DNA of 64,000 nt from Janibacter alkaliphilus (lineage in GTDB: Bacteria; Actinomycetota; Actinomycetes; Actinomycetales; Dermatophilaceae), in the NCBI RefSeq assembly GCF_013408565.1, contig NZ_JACBZX010000001.1, forward strand, positions 372,001-436,000, written 5' to 3'. Below the pieces are notes generated by a model, which was not told the origin of the DNA, searched no databases, and worked only from the letters and a program-made list of their open reading frames with translations. The position numbers were made by a program, and so were the translations under genes. Shown in pieces: positions 51,226-60,185 of the stretch; position 1 is the stretch's first letter; each line of letters begins with the position of its first letter.

Positions 51226-52414
51226 GCACCGGCAGCAGCGCCTCGGCGATGAGGTCCATGCCGGCCGGGGCGGGGTGGAGCGCGTCCCGGTAGATGCCCT
51301 CGGCCGCGTCGTCGACGGTCGGCAGCGCCTCGCTGAGGTCGACGTAGGCCACCCCGCGGTCCACCGAGGCCGCCTCGGCCATCGCCGCCAGGTAGTCCTG
51401 CCACGGGTGCACGAACGCCCCCTCCGGCGGGTGGAAGAGCCCGACGAGCAGCACCGGGGCGTCGATCCCCCGCTGCCGGACCTGTCGCACGAGGGTGTCG
51501 ACATCGTCGGCGAAGGTCGCCGGGTCGGTCCCGGCCCCGGCGTCGTTGAAGCCCAGCGGCACGAGCACGAGCTCCGGGTCGGCGCCCAGGCTGTCGTCGA
51601 GGTAGGAGGGGCTGCGCACCACCTCGTGCAGGCGCACCCCGGAGCGGGCGGCGTCGAGGACGTGCACGCACCGCTCCCGGTCGTCGCGGTAGGGACGCAG
51701 GTCGGTGACCGTCACCGGCCCGCCCCCCGCGGCCGAGACGTTGCGGACCTGCACCCGGTGCTCCCCGGCGCCCAGGTCCGCGGACGACCAGACCTCGCGC
51801 CGGCCTTGCTCGGTGGACGCTGCGGTCGTCGTTGCCAGCCCGCCGGCACGCGTCGCCGGCGAGCCGTCGACCCGCACCTGCAGCCGACCCCCGCCGGGCA
51901 CGGTGCGGTAGCCGACGTCGACCTGACGCGCGTCCACGGTCCAGGTCAGGGTGGCCCCCGGCCGCAGGGTCAGGGCCCGTCCTCCCGGGCCCAGCCCCGG
52001 CGCCTCCGCGACGTCGCCGGTCGTGGCCGGGTCGGGCAGGCTGGTGGCGCGGTAGTCCGGCGGGACGCTCGAGCTCGTGCCGTGCCAGCCGGCCGCGCCG
52101 GTGGGGCAGCCCGGCGCCACGCGCTCCCGCAGACCGTGCTGCAGCTGGTCCAGCCAGCGCCGCTCCAGCCGCCCGGTCAGCCCGGAGCCCTCGCTCACCG
52201 AGTCCCCGAGCACGACCATCTCGGCCGGCTGCTCCGCCGAGGCACCGGCCGCCGAGAACCACGGGCGCAGCGCCTCCTGCGCGACGACGTCGACCTGGCC
52301 CGCGGACACCCCGCCGTCGCCGCCGTCGCCGTCGTCCCCGCCGTCGCCGCTCGTGCCGCACCCGGCCAGGCCCACCGCCAGCGCGGCGGCGGCCGGGAGC
52401 AGCCGACGGCTCAT
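51173..52414 (-). CDS. SGNH/GDSL-hydrolase lipoprotein
   Basis: The 413-residue protein has a lipoprotein signal (lipobox GLAGC, Cys near residue 19), a Gly/Asp-rich linker, then an SGNH hydrolase: the nucleophile Ser in VVLGDSVSEGSG, the oxyanion Asn in PLGFNDAGAG, and the Asp/His pair in IYRDALHPAPAGMD. A jelly-roll-like insert (about residues 150-240) separates the first and second blocks. It likely removes acyl or acetyl groups from a surface glycan or lipid. The ATG overlaps the P450 stop (ATGA). Confidence 0.85.
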   Translation of the reverse strand: MSRRLLPAAAALAVGLAGCGTSGDGGDDGDGGDGGVSAGQVDVVAQEALRPWFSAAGASAEQPAEMVVLGDSVSEGSGLTGRLERRWLDQLQHGLRERVAPGCPTGAAGWHGTSSSVPPDYRATSLPDPATTGDVAEAPGLGPGGRALTLRPGATLTWTVDARQVDVGYRTVPGGGRLQVRVDGSPATRAGGLATTTAASTEQGRREVWSSADLGAGEHRVQVRNVSAAGGGPVTVTDLRPYRDDRERCVHVLDAARSGVRLHEVVRSPSYLDDSLGADPELVLVPLGFNDAGAGTDPATFADDVDTLVRQVRQRGIDAPVLLVGLFHPPEGAFVHPWQDYLAAMAEAASVDRGVAYVDLSEALPTVDDAAEGIYRDALHPAPAGMDLIAEALLPVLTPPEGTATTSGTRSPS

Positions 52415-53592
52415 GACGGGTCGAGCACCAGCTCGGCGAAGCCGCGCAGCACGAAGGTCGGGCGCCGGGTCGCCGAGGCCACGCGCAGCCGCGGGTGCCG
52501 GGTGAGCAGCGCCCGCGCGGCCTGCTGCATCTCCAGCCGGGCCAGCGGGGCGCCGAGGCAGAAGTGGATGCCGAGGCCGAAGGCGAGGTGCGGGTTCGGG
52601 TCGCGCGCCGGGTCGAAGGTGGCCGGCTCGGCGAAGACCTCCGGGTCCCGGTTGGCGGCGCCGAGCAGGGTGATGACCTTCTCCCCCTCGCGCACCTCCG
52701 TGCCGGCCACGGTGAGGTCCTGGGTGGCGGTGCGCTCGAAGAGGTGCAGCGGGCTGTCGTGGCGCAGCATCTCCTCGACGAAGAGGGCCCGGGCGGTCGG
52801 GTCGGTGACGTCGACCTCCGGGCTGCCGGCGGCCAGCCAGGAGTGGATGCCGTTGCCCAGGCCGTTGACGCTGGCCTCGTGGCCGGCGTTGAGCAGCAGC
52901 ACCACGGTGGCGACGAGCTCGTGCCGGCTGAGCCGGTCACCGGCGTCGCGGGCGGCGACGAGGTCGGAGAGCAGGTCGTCGCCGGGGTGGCGGGCACGGT
53001 GGTCGGCCAGCGTGTCGGTGTACTCGGCGAACTCCCGGCTGGCCTGCTGCGCGGCCGCCCGCTCGGCCTCGCTCGGGTCGACCTCGTACATCTTGACGAT
53101 GGCCTGGCTCCACGGCCGGAGCAGGTGCCGGTCGGCCTCCGGCCAGTCGAGCAGCTCGGCGATGACGGTCACCGGCAGCGGTTCGGCGACGGTCTCGATG
53201 AGGTCGAAGGGGGCCGACCCGGCCGCCTCGACGAGCTCGTCGGCGATCCGGGCGATCCGCGGCTCCAGCCGGGCGACGTGCCCACGGTTGAAGGCGCCGG
53301 CCACGAGGCGACGCAGCCGGGTGTGCTTCGGCGGCTCGCTGTCGAGGATGGAGTCGGCGTGCAGCCAGTTGAAGGTGGCCCAGTCGGCCTCCGGCTCGCG
53401 CGGGGTGAAGATCCGACCGAGCCGACGGTCACGCAGCACCGCGGAGACCTCGGCGTGGCCGGCCGCGACGTAGCCGCCGAGCCCGGGCTGCCAGGTCAGC
53501 GGCCCCTGGGCGCGCAGCGCGTCCAGGTGCGGGTAGGGGTCGGCGACGACCCCGGGGTCGGTGAGGTCCAGCGGCGCGGCAGGGGCGGTCAT
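52411..53592 (-). CDS. Cytochrome P450
   Basis: The 393-residue soluble P450 has the heme-binding loop [20 protein letters not shown] with the proximal Cys, the K-helix ExxR in EEMLRHDSP, and the I-helix [10 protein letters not shown]. The usual I-helix Thr is Ala here (AGHEA), as in P450eryF of the CYP107 family, so oxygen activation may rely on the substrate. It is coupled to a GDSL lipoprotein, and no ferredoxin partner is adjacent. The substrate is unknown. Confidence 0.92.
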   Translation of the reverse strand: MTAPAAPLDLTDPGVVADPYPHLDALRAQGPLTWQPGLGGYVAAGHAEVSAVLRDRRLGRIFTPREPEADWATFNWLHADSILDSEPPKHTRLRRLVAGAFNRGHVARLEPRIARIADELVEAAGSAPFDLIETVAEPLPVTVIAELLDWPEADRHLLRPWSQAIVKMYEVDPSEAERAAAQQASREFAEYTDTLADHRARHPGDDLLSDLVAARDAGDRLSRHELVATVVLLLNAGHEASVNGLGNGIHSWLAAGSPEVDVTDPTARALFVEEMLRHDSPLHLFERTATQDLTVAGTEVREGEKVITLLGAANRDPEVFAEPATFDPARDPNPHLAFGLGIHFCLGAPLARLEMQQAARALLTRHPRLRVASATRRPTFVLRGFAELVLDPS

Positions 53593-53659
53593 GTCCCGAT
53601 CGTGCCAGGCGCCGCGGGACGGCCGGTCCGCGGCACGGGCACGGCATGCACGGGCACGG

Positions 53660-53665
53660 CATACT
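53660..53665 (+). promoter_or_regulatory. Leaderless -10 box (CATACT) of the NuoD-like gene
   Basis: CATACT ends 6 nt before the ATG at 53672 and there is no ribosome-binding site. The long upstream open frame inside the P450 promoter region is rejected. Confidence 0.45.
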
Positions 53666-53671
53666 CGCGGC

Positions 53672-54835
53672 ATGGCCGAGCAGCGCACCCTCGACGTCGG
53701 GATCGGCGACGGCGCCCTGGCCAGCGCCGAGATGGTGCTCAACGTCGGCCCGCAGCACCCGGCGACGCACGGGGTGCTGCGGCTGCAGCTGGTGCTCGAC
53801 GGCGAGCGGATCGTCTCGGCCGAGCCGGTCATCGGTTACATGCACCGCGGCGCGGAGAAGCTCTTCGAGGTCCGCGACTACCGGCAGATCACCGTGCTGG
53901 CGAACCGGCACGACTGGCTCTCCGCCTTCGGCAACGAGCTCGGCGTCGTCCTCGGGGTGGAGGCCATGCTCGGCATGGAGGTGCCCGAGCGCGCGGTCTG
54001 GGCGCGCACCCTGCTGGCCGAGCTGAACAGGGTGCTCAACCACCTCATGTTCCTCGGCTCCTACCCGCTGGAGCTCGGCGCGATCACCCCGATCTTCTAC
54101 GCCTTCACCGAGCGCGAGGAGATCCAGGCCGTCATGGAGGAGGTCTCCGGCGGGCGGATGCACTACATGTTCAACCGGGTCGGCGGCCTCAAGGAGGACC
54201 TGCCGGCCGGCTGGCTGGGCCGGGTCGAGGCGGCGGTCGCCACGGTGCGCGAGCGGCTGCCCCGGCTGGAGTCGATGCTCGTCGGCAACGAGATCCTCCA
54301 GGGGCGGACGAAGGGGGTCGGCGTGCTCGACCCGGCGACCGTCCTCGACTTCGGGGTCAGCGGACCGATCGCCCGGGCCAGCGGGGTGGACATGGACCTG
54401 CGCCGGGACGCGCCCTACCTCGCCTACGGCGAGCTCTTCGCCGAGGGCGGGCCGGGACGGGTGGTCACCCGCACCGCCGGCGACTGCCTGGCCCGGCTCG
54501 AGGTGCTGCTGGAGCAGACCCACGTCAGCCTCGACCTGGCCGAGGCGTGCGTGGCGCGGCTGCGCGAGCTGCCGGCCGGGCCGGTGAACCAGCGGCTGCC
54601 GAAGGTGCTCAAGGTGCCCGAGGGCGACCGCTACACCGCCACCGAGAACCCGCTCGGCCTCAACGGCTACCACCTCGTCTCACGGGGTGAGAAGACGCCG
54701 TGGCGGCTGAAGCTGCGCTCGGCCTCCTTCAGCAACGTCCAGGTGCTGACCGAGATGCTGCCCGGGACACTGGTGGCCGACATGGTGGCCATCCTGGGCT
54801 CGATGTTCTTCGTCGTCGGCGACGTCGACAAGTAG
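53672..54835 (+). CDS. NuoD-like (complex I 49-kDa) subunit, stand-alone
   Basis: The 387-residue protein matches NADH:quinone oxidoreductase subunit [61 protein letters not shown] and the C-terminal [24 protein letters not shown]59 of YMHRG aligns with the Arg that NDUFAF7 methylates in mitochondria. No other nuo gene is in the window, so this is either an orphan copy or part of a dispersed set. In complex I this subunit forms the quinone site next to cluster N2. A MidA-like methyltransferase lies nearby on the same strand. Confidence 0.88.
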   Translation: MAEQRTLDVGIGDGALASAEMVLNVGPQHPATHGVLRLQLVLDGERIVSAEPVIGYMHRGAEKLFEVRDYRQITVLANRHDWLSAFGNELGVVLGVEAMLGMEVPERAVWARTLLAELNRVLNHLMFLGSYPLELGAITPIFYAFTEREEIQAVMEEVSGGRMHYMFNRVGGLKEDLPAGWLGRVEAAVATVRERLPRLESMLVGNEILQGRTKGVGVLDPATVLDFGVSGPIARASGVDMDLRRDAPYLAYGELFAEGGPGRVVTRTAGDCLARLEVLLEQTHVSLDLAEACVARLRELPAGPVNQRLPKVLKVPEGDRYTATENPLGLNGYHLVSRGEKTPWRLKLRSASFSNVQVLTEMLPGTLVADMVAILGSMFFVVGDVDK

Positions 54836-54866
54836 CGCCGCAGGTCAACCCGCTCGGCGCGGAGCC

Positions 54867-54895
54867 TTGTGGTCTTGTTGCCTCGCGGGTAAGTT
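54867..54895 (+). promoter_or_regulatory. Promoter of the secreted DUF6801-like protein gene
   Basis: TTGTGG (54867-54872), a 17-bp spacer and TAAGTT (54890-54895) precede the gene at 54983, leaving a leader of roughly 80 nt that ends with GGGGAGA. The 147-bp gap shows no other clear element. Confidence 0.5.
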
Positions 54896-54982
54896 CCGCC
54901 GTGTCCGACACGAGGGCCGGGGCCGTGATGCGCCGTGCGCCCGCTTCACACGCAGGATCATTACGCAAGGGGAGAACACTCT

Positions 54983-56224
54983 ATGGCCAAGCGACACACC
55001 ACCCGCATCTCCGCGGGCGCTGCCGCCGTCCTGGGCCTCGGTGCCGCCGGCATCGGCTTCGCCACGCCCGCCCAGGCCGTCTCGGCCGACATCGCCTACT
55101 CGTGCGAGGTCTCCGACCTCGGCATCCAGTTCGAGGACCCGTGGAACGTCAACCTCGACGTCGACGTCCCCGAGCAGGTCGAGCCCGGCGAGGAGATCCC
55201 GGCCCCGGCGATCGTCGCCACCGTGACCCCGGGCGCCGACGCCCAGGAGCGGCTGCGCCAGCTCGAGGTCCAGACGGTCGAGGGCCCGAGCACCGCCGCC
55301 TACACCGTCGACGGCGAGGAGCGCTCGGTCGAGCTGGAGACCCCGCTCACCGAGGTGCCGGAGAGCGGCGACCTCGTCGTCGAGGCCACCGGCACCGGTG
55401 ACGCGGAGACCGCGCCCGCCGAGGACGGCACCATCGAGATCGCCGCCGGGGACTTCACCTCGACGCTGACCACCGACACCGGCTTCGTCCTCAACGTCGC
55501 CTGCACGGCCCCCGACGAGAACGCGGTCGGCACCATCCAGGTCGGCGAGGCCACCGAGCCCGAGCCGTCCGACGACGACTCCGAGAGCCCGTCCGACGAC
55601 GACTCCGAGAGCCCGTCCGACGACGACTCCGACAGCCCGTCCGACAACTCCAGCAGCCCCTCTGACGACACCTCGGAGGAGCCGGCCCCAGAGGTCAACG
55701 ACTGGTTCACCGAGCCGTCGACCCTGCCGATCACCGACAGCCAGGACGCCTTCACCGTCGAGGGCACCGCCTCCGAGGACGGCACCCTGACCGTGCAGCT
55801 CCTCGACGCGGACAAGAACGTCCTGGAGACCTACACCTGGGACGTCGAGGAGGGGAGCAACTCGCGTGACTTCGACTTCGTCGAGGGCACCGACTACGTC
55901 CGGATCATCAGCGCCGACTGCGTCGACGCCAACGGCGCGACCGAGGAGGACGTGAACAGCGGCTGCAACGTCGAGTACTACGCCCCCTGGGCCGAGATCA
56001 GCGACGGCAGCAGCTCCAGCGTGACCAGCGTGGCCGGTGACGGCAGCGACGACGGTGCCGCGGCCCCGCAGACCCCGGGCGTCGTCCAGACCGACGCGCT
56101 GCAGCGGGTCGAGCCGGCCGAGGGCAGCAACGCGGCCGCCTTCGCCCTGGGCGGTCTGCTCATGGCCGGCGCCGCCGCCGGCTCGGTGGTCGTCGTCCGC
56201 CGCCGCAACGCCGCTCAGCACTGA
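54983..56224 (+). CDS. Secreted, C-terminally anchored surface protein (DUF6801-like domain)
   Basis: The 413-residue protein has a signal peptide (cleavage near ATPAQA-VSA), an N-terminal domain resembling DUF6801 (IAYSCEVSDLGIQFEDPW...VPEQVEPGEEIP), a Ser/Pro/Asp repeat linker with three PSDDDS(E/D)S copies (about residues 193-215), a second beta domain (VEGTASEDGTLTVQLLDADK), and a C-terminal helix plus basic tail (GGLLMAGAAAGSVVVVRRRN). This layout looks like a wall-anchored adhesin or envelope protein. No LPxTG or LAxTG is visible before the helix, although a sortase gene follows. Confidence 0.75.
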   Translation: MAKRHTTRISAGAAAVLGLGAAGIGFATPAQAVSADIAYSCEVSDLGIQFEDPWNVNLDVDVPEQVEPGEEIPAPAIVATVTPGADAQERLRQLEVQTVEGPSTAAYTVDGEERSVELETPLTEVPESGDLVVEATGTGDAETAPAEDGTIEIAAGDFTSTLTTDTGFVLNVACTAPDENAVGTIQVGEATEPEPSDDDSESPSDDDSESPSDDDSDSPSDNSSSPSDDTSEEPAPEVNDWFTEPSTLPITDSQDAFTVEGTASEDGTLTVQLLDADKNVLETYTWDVEEGSNSRDFDFVEGTDYVRIISADCVDANGATEEDVNSGCNVEYYAPWAEISDGSSSSVTSVAGDGSDDGAAAPQTPGVVQTDALQRVEPAEGSNAAAFALGGLLMAGAAAGSVVVVRRRNAAQH

Positions 56225-56258
56225 GCCTGACTCAGCACTGAGCTGCACCGGTCGACCT

Positions 56259-56307
56259 GATCGGGCCGTCGGCCCGGGAGCCCCTCTCCCGGCCCGGCGG
56301 CCCGATC
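56259..56307 (+). terminator. Hairpin terminator after the secreted protein gene
   Basis: Arms GATCGGGCCGTCGG (from 56259) and CCGGCGGCCCGATC (ending 56307) pair with one G-T pair; the apex also contains pairing CCGGGAG/CTCCCGG-like bases. It separates the secreted protein from the sortase transcript. Confidence 0.7.
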
Positions 56308-56401
56308 GCCGTCCGGGGCCGACACCCAGAGAACCCTCAGGGTGAGCACGTAGCCTCACCCGCCGACACCCGCATCGCGAACGCGCCCGCAAGGAGCACC
56401 C

Positions 56402-57202
56402 GTGGCCGAGCAGCCCGAGAGCACCCCCTCCACCCGCCAGGAGCGCGGTGAGCGGCGCCGCGGCTACCGTCGGCGCACCGCCGTCATCGCCGCCGTCGTC
56501 GCCGCCCTCGTGGCCGTGGCCACCGGCGGTGTGTGGTGGGCGGTCTCCGACGACGGGCAGGGCACCGCGGTCGACCCCGGCACCTACGTCGACCCCAGCG
56601 ACATCGAGCGCAGCACCTCCCCCTCGGCCACCTCGTCGAGCTCGTCCAGGAGCTCGAGCAGCTCGGCCAGCTCGTCCTCCCCCTCCAGCAGCAGCGCCAC
56701 CAGCAGCTCGGGCAGCGCCGCGCCCGCGGGCTCGGCCCCGGACGGCCAGCCGACCCGCGTCCAGGTCACCTCGGGCGGCCTGGACGTCATCGACGCCAGC
56801 CTGCAGGCCACCTACCTCGACGCCCAGAACGTGCTGGCGCCGCCCTTCGGCGTGGCCGGCTGGTACGCCGAGGAGGGCTGGCCCAAGCCGGGCCACCAGG
56901 GCTCCAGCATCCTCGTCGGGCACATCAACCAGGGCGGCGAGCCGGACGTCTTCTGGAACCTGCCCCAGGTGAAGGTCGGCGACGTCGTCACCGTCACCTA
57001 CGGCTCCGGCTCGACGGTGAAGTTCAAGATCACCCGCTCCGAGGCGGCCTCGAAGGCGGCCGTGCCCCAGGACGACTCGATCTGGGACCACGACGCCGCC
57101 CAGCCGCAGCTGCGGCTGATCACCTGCGACCCGACGACCCCGCTCGAGGGCGGGCACTACGAGGGCAACTGGGTGGTCTGGGCCGACGAGATGGTCGCCT
57201 GA
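56402..57202 (+). CDS. Class F-like sortase
   Basis: The 266-residue membrane-anchored protein has an N-terminal helix (about residues 26-48), a Ser-rich linker (about 70-110) and a sortase domain. The catalytic His is H174 (ILVGHIN) and the Cys is C242 (LRLITCDP). The conserved Arg, expected about 12 residues after the Cys (class F GHYRDN), is Glu254 here (GHYEGN), so catalysis may be altered. The GTG start has AAGGAGC upstream. It follows the surface protein across a terminator and may anchor that or other wall proteins. Confidence 0.85.
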   Translation: MAEQPESTPSTRQERGERRRGYRRRTAVIAAVVAALVAVATGGVWWAVSDDGQGTAVDPGTYVDPSDIERSTSPSATSSSSSRSSSSSASSSSPSSSSATSSSGSAAPAGSAPDGQPTRVQVTSGGLDVIDASLQATYLDAQNVLAPPFGVAGWYAEEGWPKPGHQGSSILVGHINQGGEPDVFWNLPQVKVGDVVTVTYGSGSTVKFKITRSEAASKAAVPQDDSIWDHDAAQPQLRLITCDPTTPLEGGHYEGNWVVWADEMVA

Positions 57203-57229
57203 CCCGGTCGGTCCCCGGGCCGCCAGCAC

Positions 57230-57718
57230 TCAGGCCGACGGGCGCGACCGTCGCTGCTCGCCGTCCTCGCCCTCGTCGTCGTCCTCGACGATCCGGCACC
57301 AGGACTGCACGATCAGCCCGGCGCCCGCGACGAGCAGCCCACCAAGCCCGGCGAGGGCGTCCCACAGGGCGATCGTGCCGCGGCCCCCGAAGTCGAGGTC
57401 GGGCAGCAGCACCAGCGCCTGGCCGAGGTAGCCGCCGCCGACCACCGCGCCGGTGAGCGCGCTCGCCTGGGCCAGCGCGAGGATCCGTGCGGCCAGCAGC
57501 GGCTCGACCCGGGCCTGACCGCGCTGGTGACGGCGCATCCGCCAGCCCATGACGAGCACGACGACCGCCATGGCCAGCAGCAGACCGGCCGCCAGCCAGG
57601 TGACCCGCAGCGGCTGGTTGCCGGCGTCCAGCCACCAGCGGCCGACGACCCAGGAGAGGCCGGTGGCGATGACCGCGAGCAGCAGCAACGAGCCGGCGCG
57701 CAGCCCGGACCTCAGCAC
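57230..57718 (-). CDS. DUF3180 membrane protein
   Basis: The 162-residue protein has four hydrophobic helices (about residues 8-26, 38-60, 80-100, 115-138) and an acidic/basic C-terminal tail (EDDDEGEDGEQRRSRPS). It fits the DUF3180 family, which is usually encoded directly after folK in actinobacteria. The function is unknown. The GTG start overlaps the folK stop by 7 bp, so it is co-translated with the folate genes. Confidence 0.8.
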   Translation of the reverse strand: MLRSGLRAGSLLLLAVIATGLSWVVGRWWLDAGNQPLRVTWLAAGLLLAMAVVVLVMGWRMRRHQRGQARVEPLLAARILALAQASALTGAVVGGGYLGQALVLLPDLDFGGRGTIALWDALAGLGGLLVAGAGLIVQSWCRIVEDDDEGEDGEQRRSRPSA

Positions 57719-58728
57719 GAGGGGTCCCCGGCGTCCGCCCAGCGGGCGACCAGCGGCATCGGCCGCACCCCGCTGGTGTCCATGCCCTCGACCAGCGCGT
57801 CGACCCGGACCACCTGCTCGCCGACCCGGAGCACGGCGTCGGGGTCGGCCGACAGCCACGGCACGAGGACGAAGGCGCGCTCGTGGGCGCGCGGGTGCGG
57901 CAGGGTGAGCACGTCGTCGGCGCTGCGGGTGTCCGTGTCGTCCCGCGGGTCGCCGTGCTGGATCAGGTCGAGGTCGAGGGTGCGCGGCCCCCACCGGACC
58001 TCGCGGGTCCGGCCGAAGAGCGCCTCGATCTCGTGCAGCCGGGCCAGCAGCGCGCCGGGCTGCAGGGCCGTGCCGAGCAGCACCACGGTGTTGACGTAGG
58101 GCGGCTGCTCCGGGCCGCCGACCGGGTCGCTGAGCACGAGGTCACCGACGGCGAGCACGTCGCCGAGGGCGTCCAGGTGGTCGAGCGCCGCGAGCACTCC
58201 CTGCTGCGGGCTCGCCGGCTCGTCCCCGTCGTCCACGGTCCCCGGTGCCTGGTGGGGCAGGTTCGCCCCGAGCGCGACGACCGCGACCCGCATCGGCCGG
58301 GACCGGCGCAGGGTCACCGCGACGTCGACGAAGGGGACCCCAACCGGGGCCTGCGGCTTGTGCACGGTCACCTCGACGCGCTGCACGGCCTCGTGGGCCA
58401 GCGCGTCGTCGGCGATCTGCCCGGCGAGGGTCTCGATGAGGTCCAGCGCGGGCCCCTCGACGCGGCGCACGACGTCGGCGGCGACGTCGGCGTAGCTGAC
58501 CGTGCGGGTGAGGTCGTCGGTGGCCGCCGCGTCGGCGAGGTCGAGGTGCAGCACGACGTCGACGACGAACTCCTGCCCGTCGCGCTTCTCGTGGTCCAGC
58601 ACCCCGTGGTGCCCACGGGCGCGGACCCCGGTGAGGGTGATGGTGTCACCGGTGGTGGTGTCTCCGGTGGTGATGTCACTGAGCAGCTCACCGCTGGTGA
58701 CGCCGACGCTGCCGGCGCCGCCGGTCAT
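57712..58728 (-). CDS. folB-folK: Fused dihydroneopterin aldolase / HPPK
   Basis: The 338-residue protein joins FolB and FolK. Residues about 28-150 are dihydroneopterin aldolase (TLTGVRARGHHGVLDHEKRDGQ, ETLAGQIADDAL, VTVHKPQAPV). Residues about 152-338 are HPPK (VAVVALGANL, GGPEQPPYVNTVVLLGT, REVRWGPRTLDLDLIQHG, LPHPRAHERAFVLVP). They perform successive steps of folate synthesis. This fusion is known in actinobacteria. Start ATG and folP stop overlap (ATGA). Confidence 0.92.
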   Translation of the reverse strand: MTGGAGSVGVTSGELLSDITTGDTTTGDTITLTGVRARGHHGVLDHEKRDGQEFVVDVVLHLDLADAAATDDLTRTVSYADVAADVVRRVEGPALDLIETLAGQIADDALAHEAVQRVEVTVHKPQAPVGVPFVDVAVTLRRSRPMRVAVVALGANLPHQAPGTVDDGDEPASPQQGVLAALDHLDALGDVLAVGDLVLSDPVGGPEQPPYVNTVVLLGTALQPGALLARLHEIEALFGRTREVRWGPRTLDLDLIQHGDPRDDTDTRSADDVLTLPHPRAHERAFVLVPWLSADPDAVLRVGEQVVRVDALVEGMDTSGVRPMPLVARWADAGDPSC

Positions 58729-59561
58729 CGCGCACCCGCCAGGGCGGCGGCGACGTCCAGGGCGTCGCGGGAGGCCTGCACGTCGTGCACCCGGACCCCC
58801 CAGACGCCGGCGTGGGCCACCGCCGCGGTGGTCACCGCGGTCGCCACGTCCCGCTCGTCCAGCGGTCGCTCGGTGCCCTCGGATCGCCCGACCGCGCCGA
58901 GGAAGGTCTTGCGCGAGGTGCCGACGAGCACCGGCAGGCCGAGGTCGACGACCCGGGCCATCCCGGCGAGCAGCTGCCAGTTGTGCTCGGCGGTCTTGGC
59001 GAAGCCGATGCCCGGGTCGAGCACCAGCCGCTCGCGCCGCATCCCGGCCGCCAGCAGCGCCTCGACCCGGTCGGTCAGCTCTCGGCAGACGTCGGCGACG
59101 ACGTCGTCGTAGCGGGCCCGGGACTGCATGTCGTGGCTGTGCCCGCGCCAGTGCATGACGACGAAGGGGACGTCCGCCGCGGCCACGACGGCCGGCATCT
59201 GCGGGTCGGCCAGCCCGCCGCTGACGTCGTTGACGATCGCCGCCCCGGCGGCCACCGCCTGCTCGGCGACGGCGGCCCGCATCGTGTCCACCGAGACGGT
59301 GACCCCCTTCGCCACCAGGGCGGTGACGACCGGGATCACCCGGCGCAGCTCCTCGGCCTCGTCCCGGCGCTGCGCGCCGGGGCGGGTGGACTCCCCGCCG
59401 ACGTCGACGACCTGGGCGCCGTCGGCGACCAGCTCGAGCCCGTGACGCACGGCGGCGTCGGTCTCGACCCAACGACCGCCGTCGGAGAAGGAGTCCGGGG
59501 TGACGTTGAGGACGCCCATGAGCAGCGGCTCGCCCCGGGCGGCGGTGGTGGGCGTCGTCAC
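58725..59561 (-). CDS. folP: Dihydropteroate synthase
   Basis: The 278-residue enzyme joins the pterin and p-aminobenzoate. Signatures are [40 protein letters not shown] and [17 protein letters not shown]. It is the sulfonamide target. The GTG start overlaps the folE stop (GTGA), and its stop overlaps the folB-folK start (ATGA). Confidence 0.95.
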   Translation of the reverse strand: MTTPTTAARGEPLLMGVLNVTPDSFSDGGRWVETDAAVRHGLELVADGAQVVDVGGESTRPGAQRRDEAEELRRVIPVVTALVAKGVTVSVDTMRAAVAEQAVAAGAAIVNDVSGGLADPQMPAVVAAADVPFVVMHWRGHSHDMQSRARYDDVVADVCRELTDRVEALLAAGMRRERLVLDPGIGFAKTAEHNWQLLAGMARVVDLGLPVLVGTSRKTFLGAVGRSEGTERPLDERDVATAVTTAAVAHAGVWGVRVHDVQASRDALDVAAALAGAR

Positions 59562-60178
59562 CGGGCGCCACCGGTGAGCAGCGCCATCGCCTCCGCCCTC
59601 GTCGTGGGGTCGCGCAGCGCCCCGCGCACCGCCGAGGTGATCGTCGTGGCGCCGGGCTTGCGCACCCCGCGCATCGACATGCACAGGTGCTCGGCCTCGA
59701 CGACGACGATGACGCCCTGCACGTCGAGGTGGTCGACGAGGGCGTCGGCGACCTGCGAGGTCAGCCGCTCCTGCACCTGCGGTCGCTTGGCGTAGACGTC
59801 GACGAGGCGGGCCAGCTTGCTCAGGCCGGTGACCTTGCCGGTGGGCCCGGGCAGGTAGCCGATGTGGGCGCGCCCGTGGAAGGGCACCAGGTGGTGCTCG
59901 CAGGTGGAGTAGATGTCGATGTCGCGGACGATGACCAGCTCGTCGTGCTCCAGGTCGAAGGTGGTCGCCAGCAGCTCGCCGGCGTCCTCGTGCAGCCCGG
60001 AGAAGACCTCGGCGTAGGCCCGGGCCACCCGGCCGGGGGTCTCGACGAGGCCGTCCCGGTCGGGGTCCTCGCCGACCGCCAGCAGGATCTCGCGGACGGC
60101 CGCCTCGATCCGGGGCAGGTCGACCGGGCTGGAGGCACCCGCCGGTGCCACGCCGTTCACCGGCAGCTCGCTGCTCAC
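59558..60178 (-). CDS. folE: GTP cyclohydrolase I
   Basis: The 206-residue enzyme opens GTP to dihydroneopterin triphosphate, the first step of folate synthesis. Zinc ligands and active site are in [23 protein letters not shown] and [17 protein letters not shown]. The GTG start is 7 bp beyond the ftsH stop, making ftsH-folE-folP-folBK-DUF3180 one operon. Confidence 0.95.
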   Translation of the reverse strand: MSSELPVNGVAPAGASSPVDLPRIEAAVREILLAVGEDPDRDGLVETPGRVARAYAEVFSGLHEDAGELLATTFDLEHDELVIVRDIDIYSTCEHHLVPFHGRAHIGYLPGPTGKVTGLSKLARLVDVYAKRPQVQERLTSQVADALVDHLDVQGVIVVVEAEHLCMSMRGVRKPGATTITSAVRGALRDPTTRAEAMALLTGGAR

Positions 60179-60185
60179 CGGTGCC

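Noticed and set aside
54983..56224. Surface protein as a classical LPxTG sortase substrate.
   Set aside because: No LPxTG or LAxTG-like motif is visible before the C-terminal helix.
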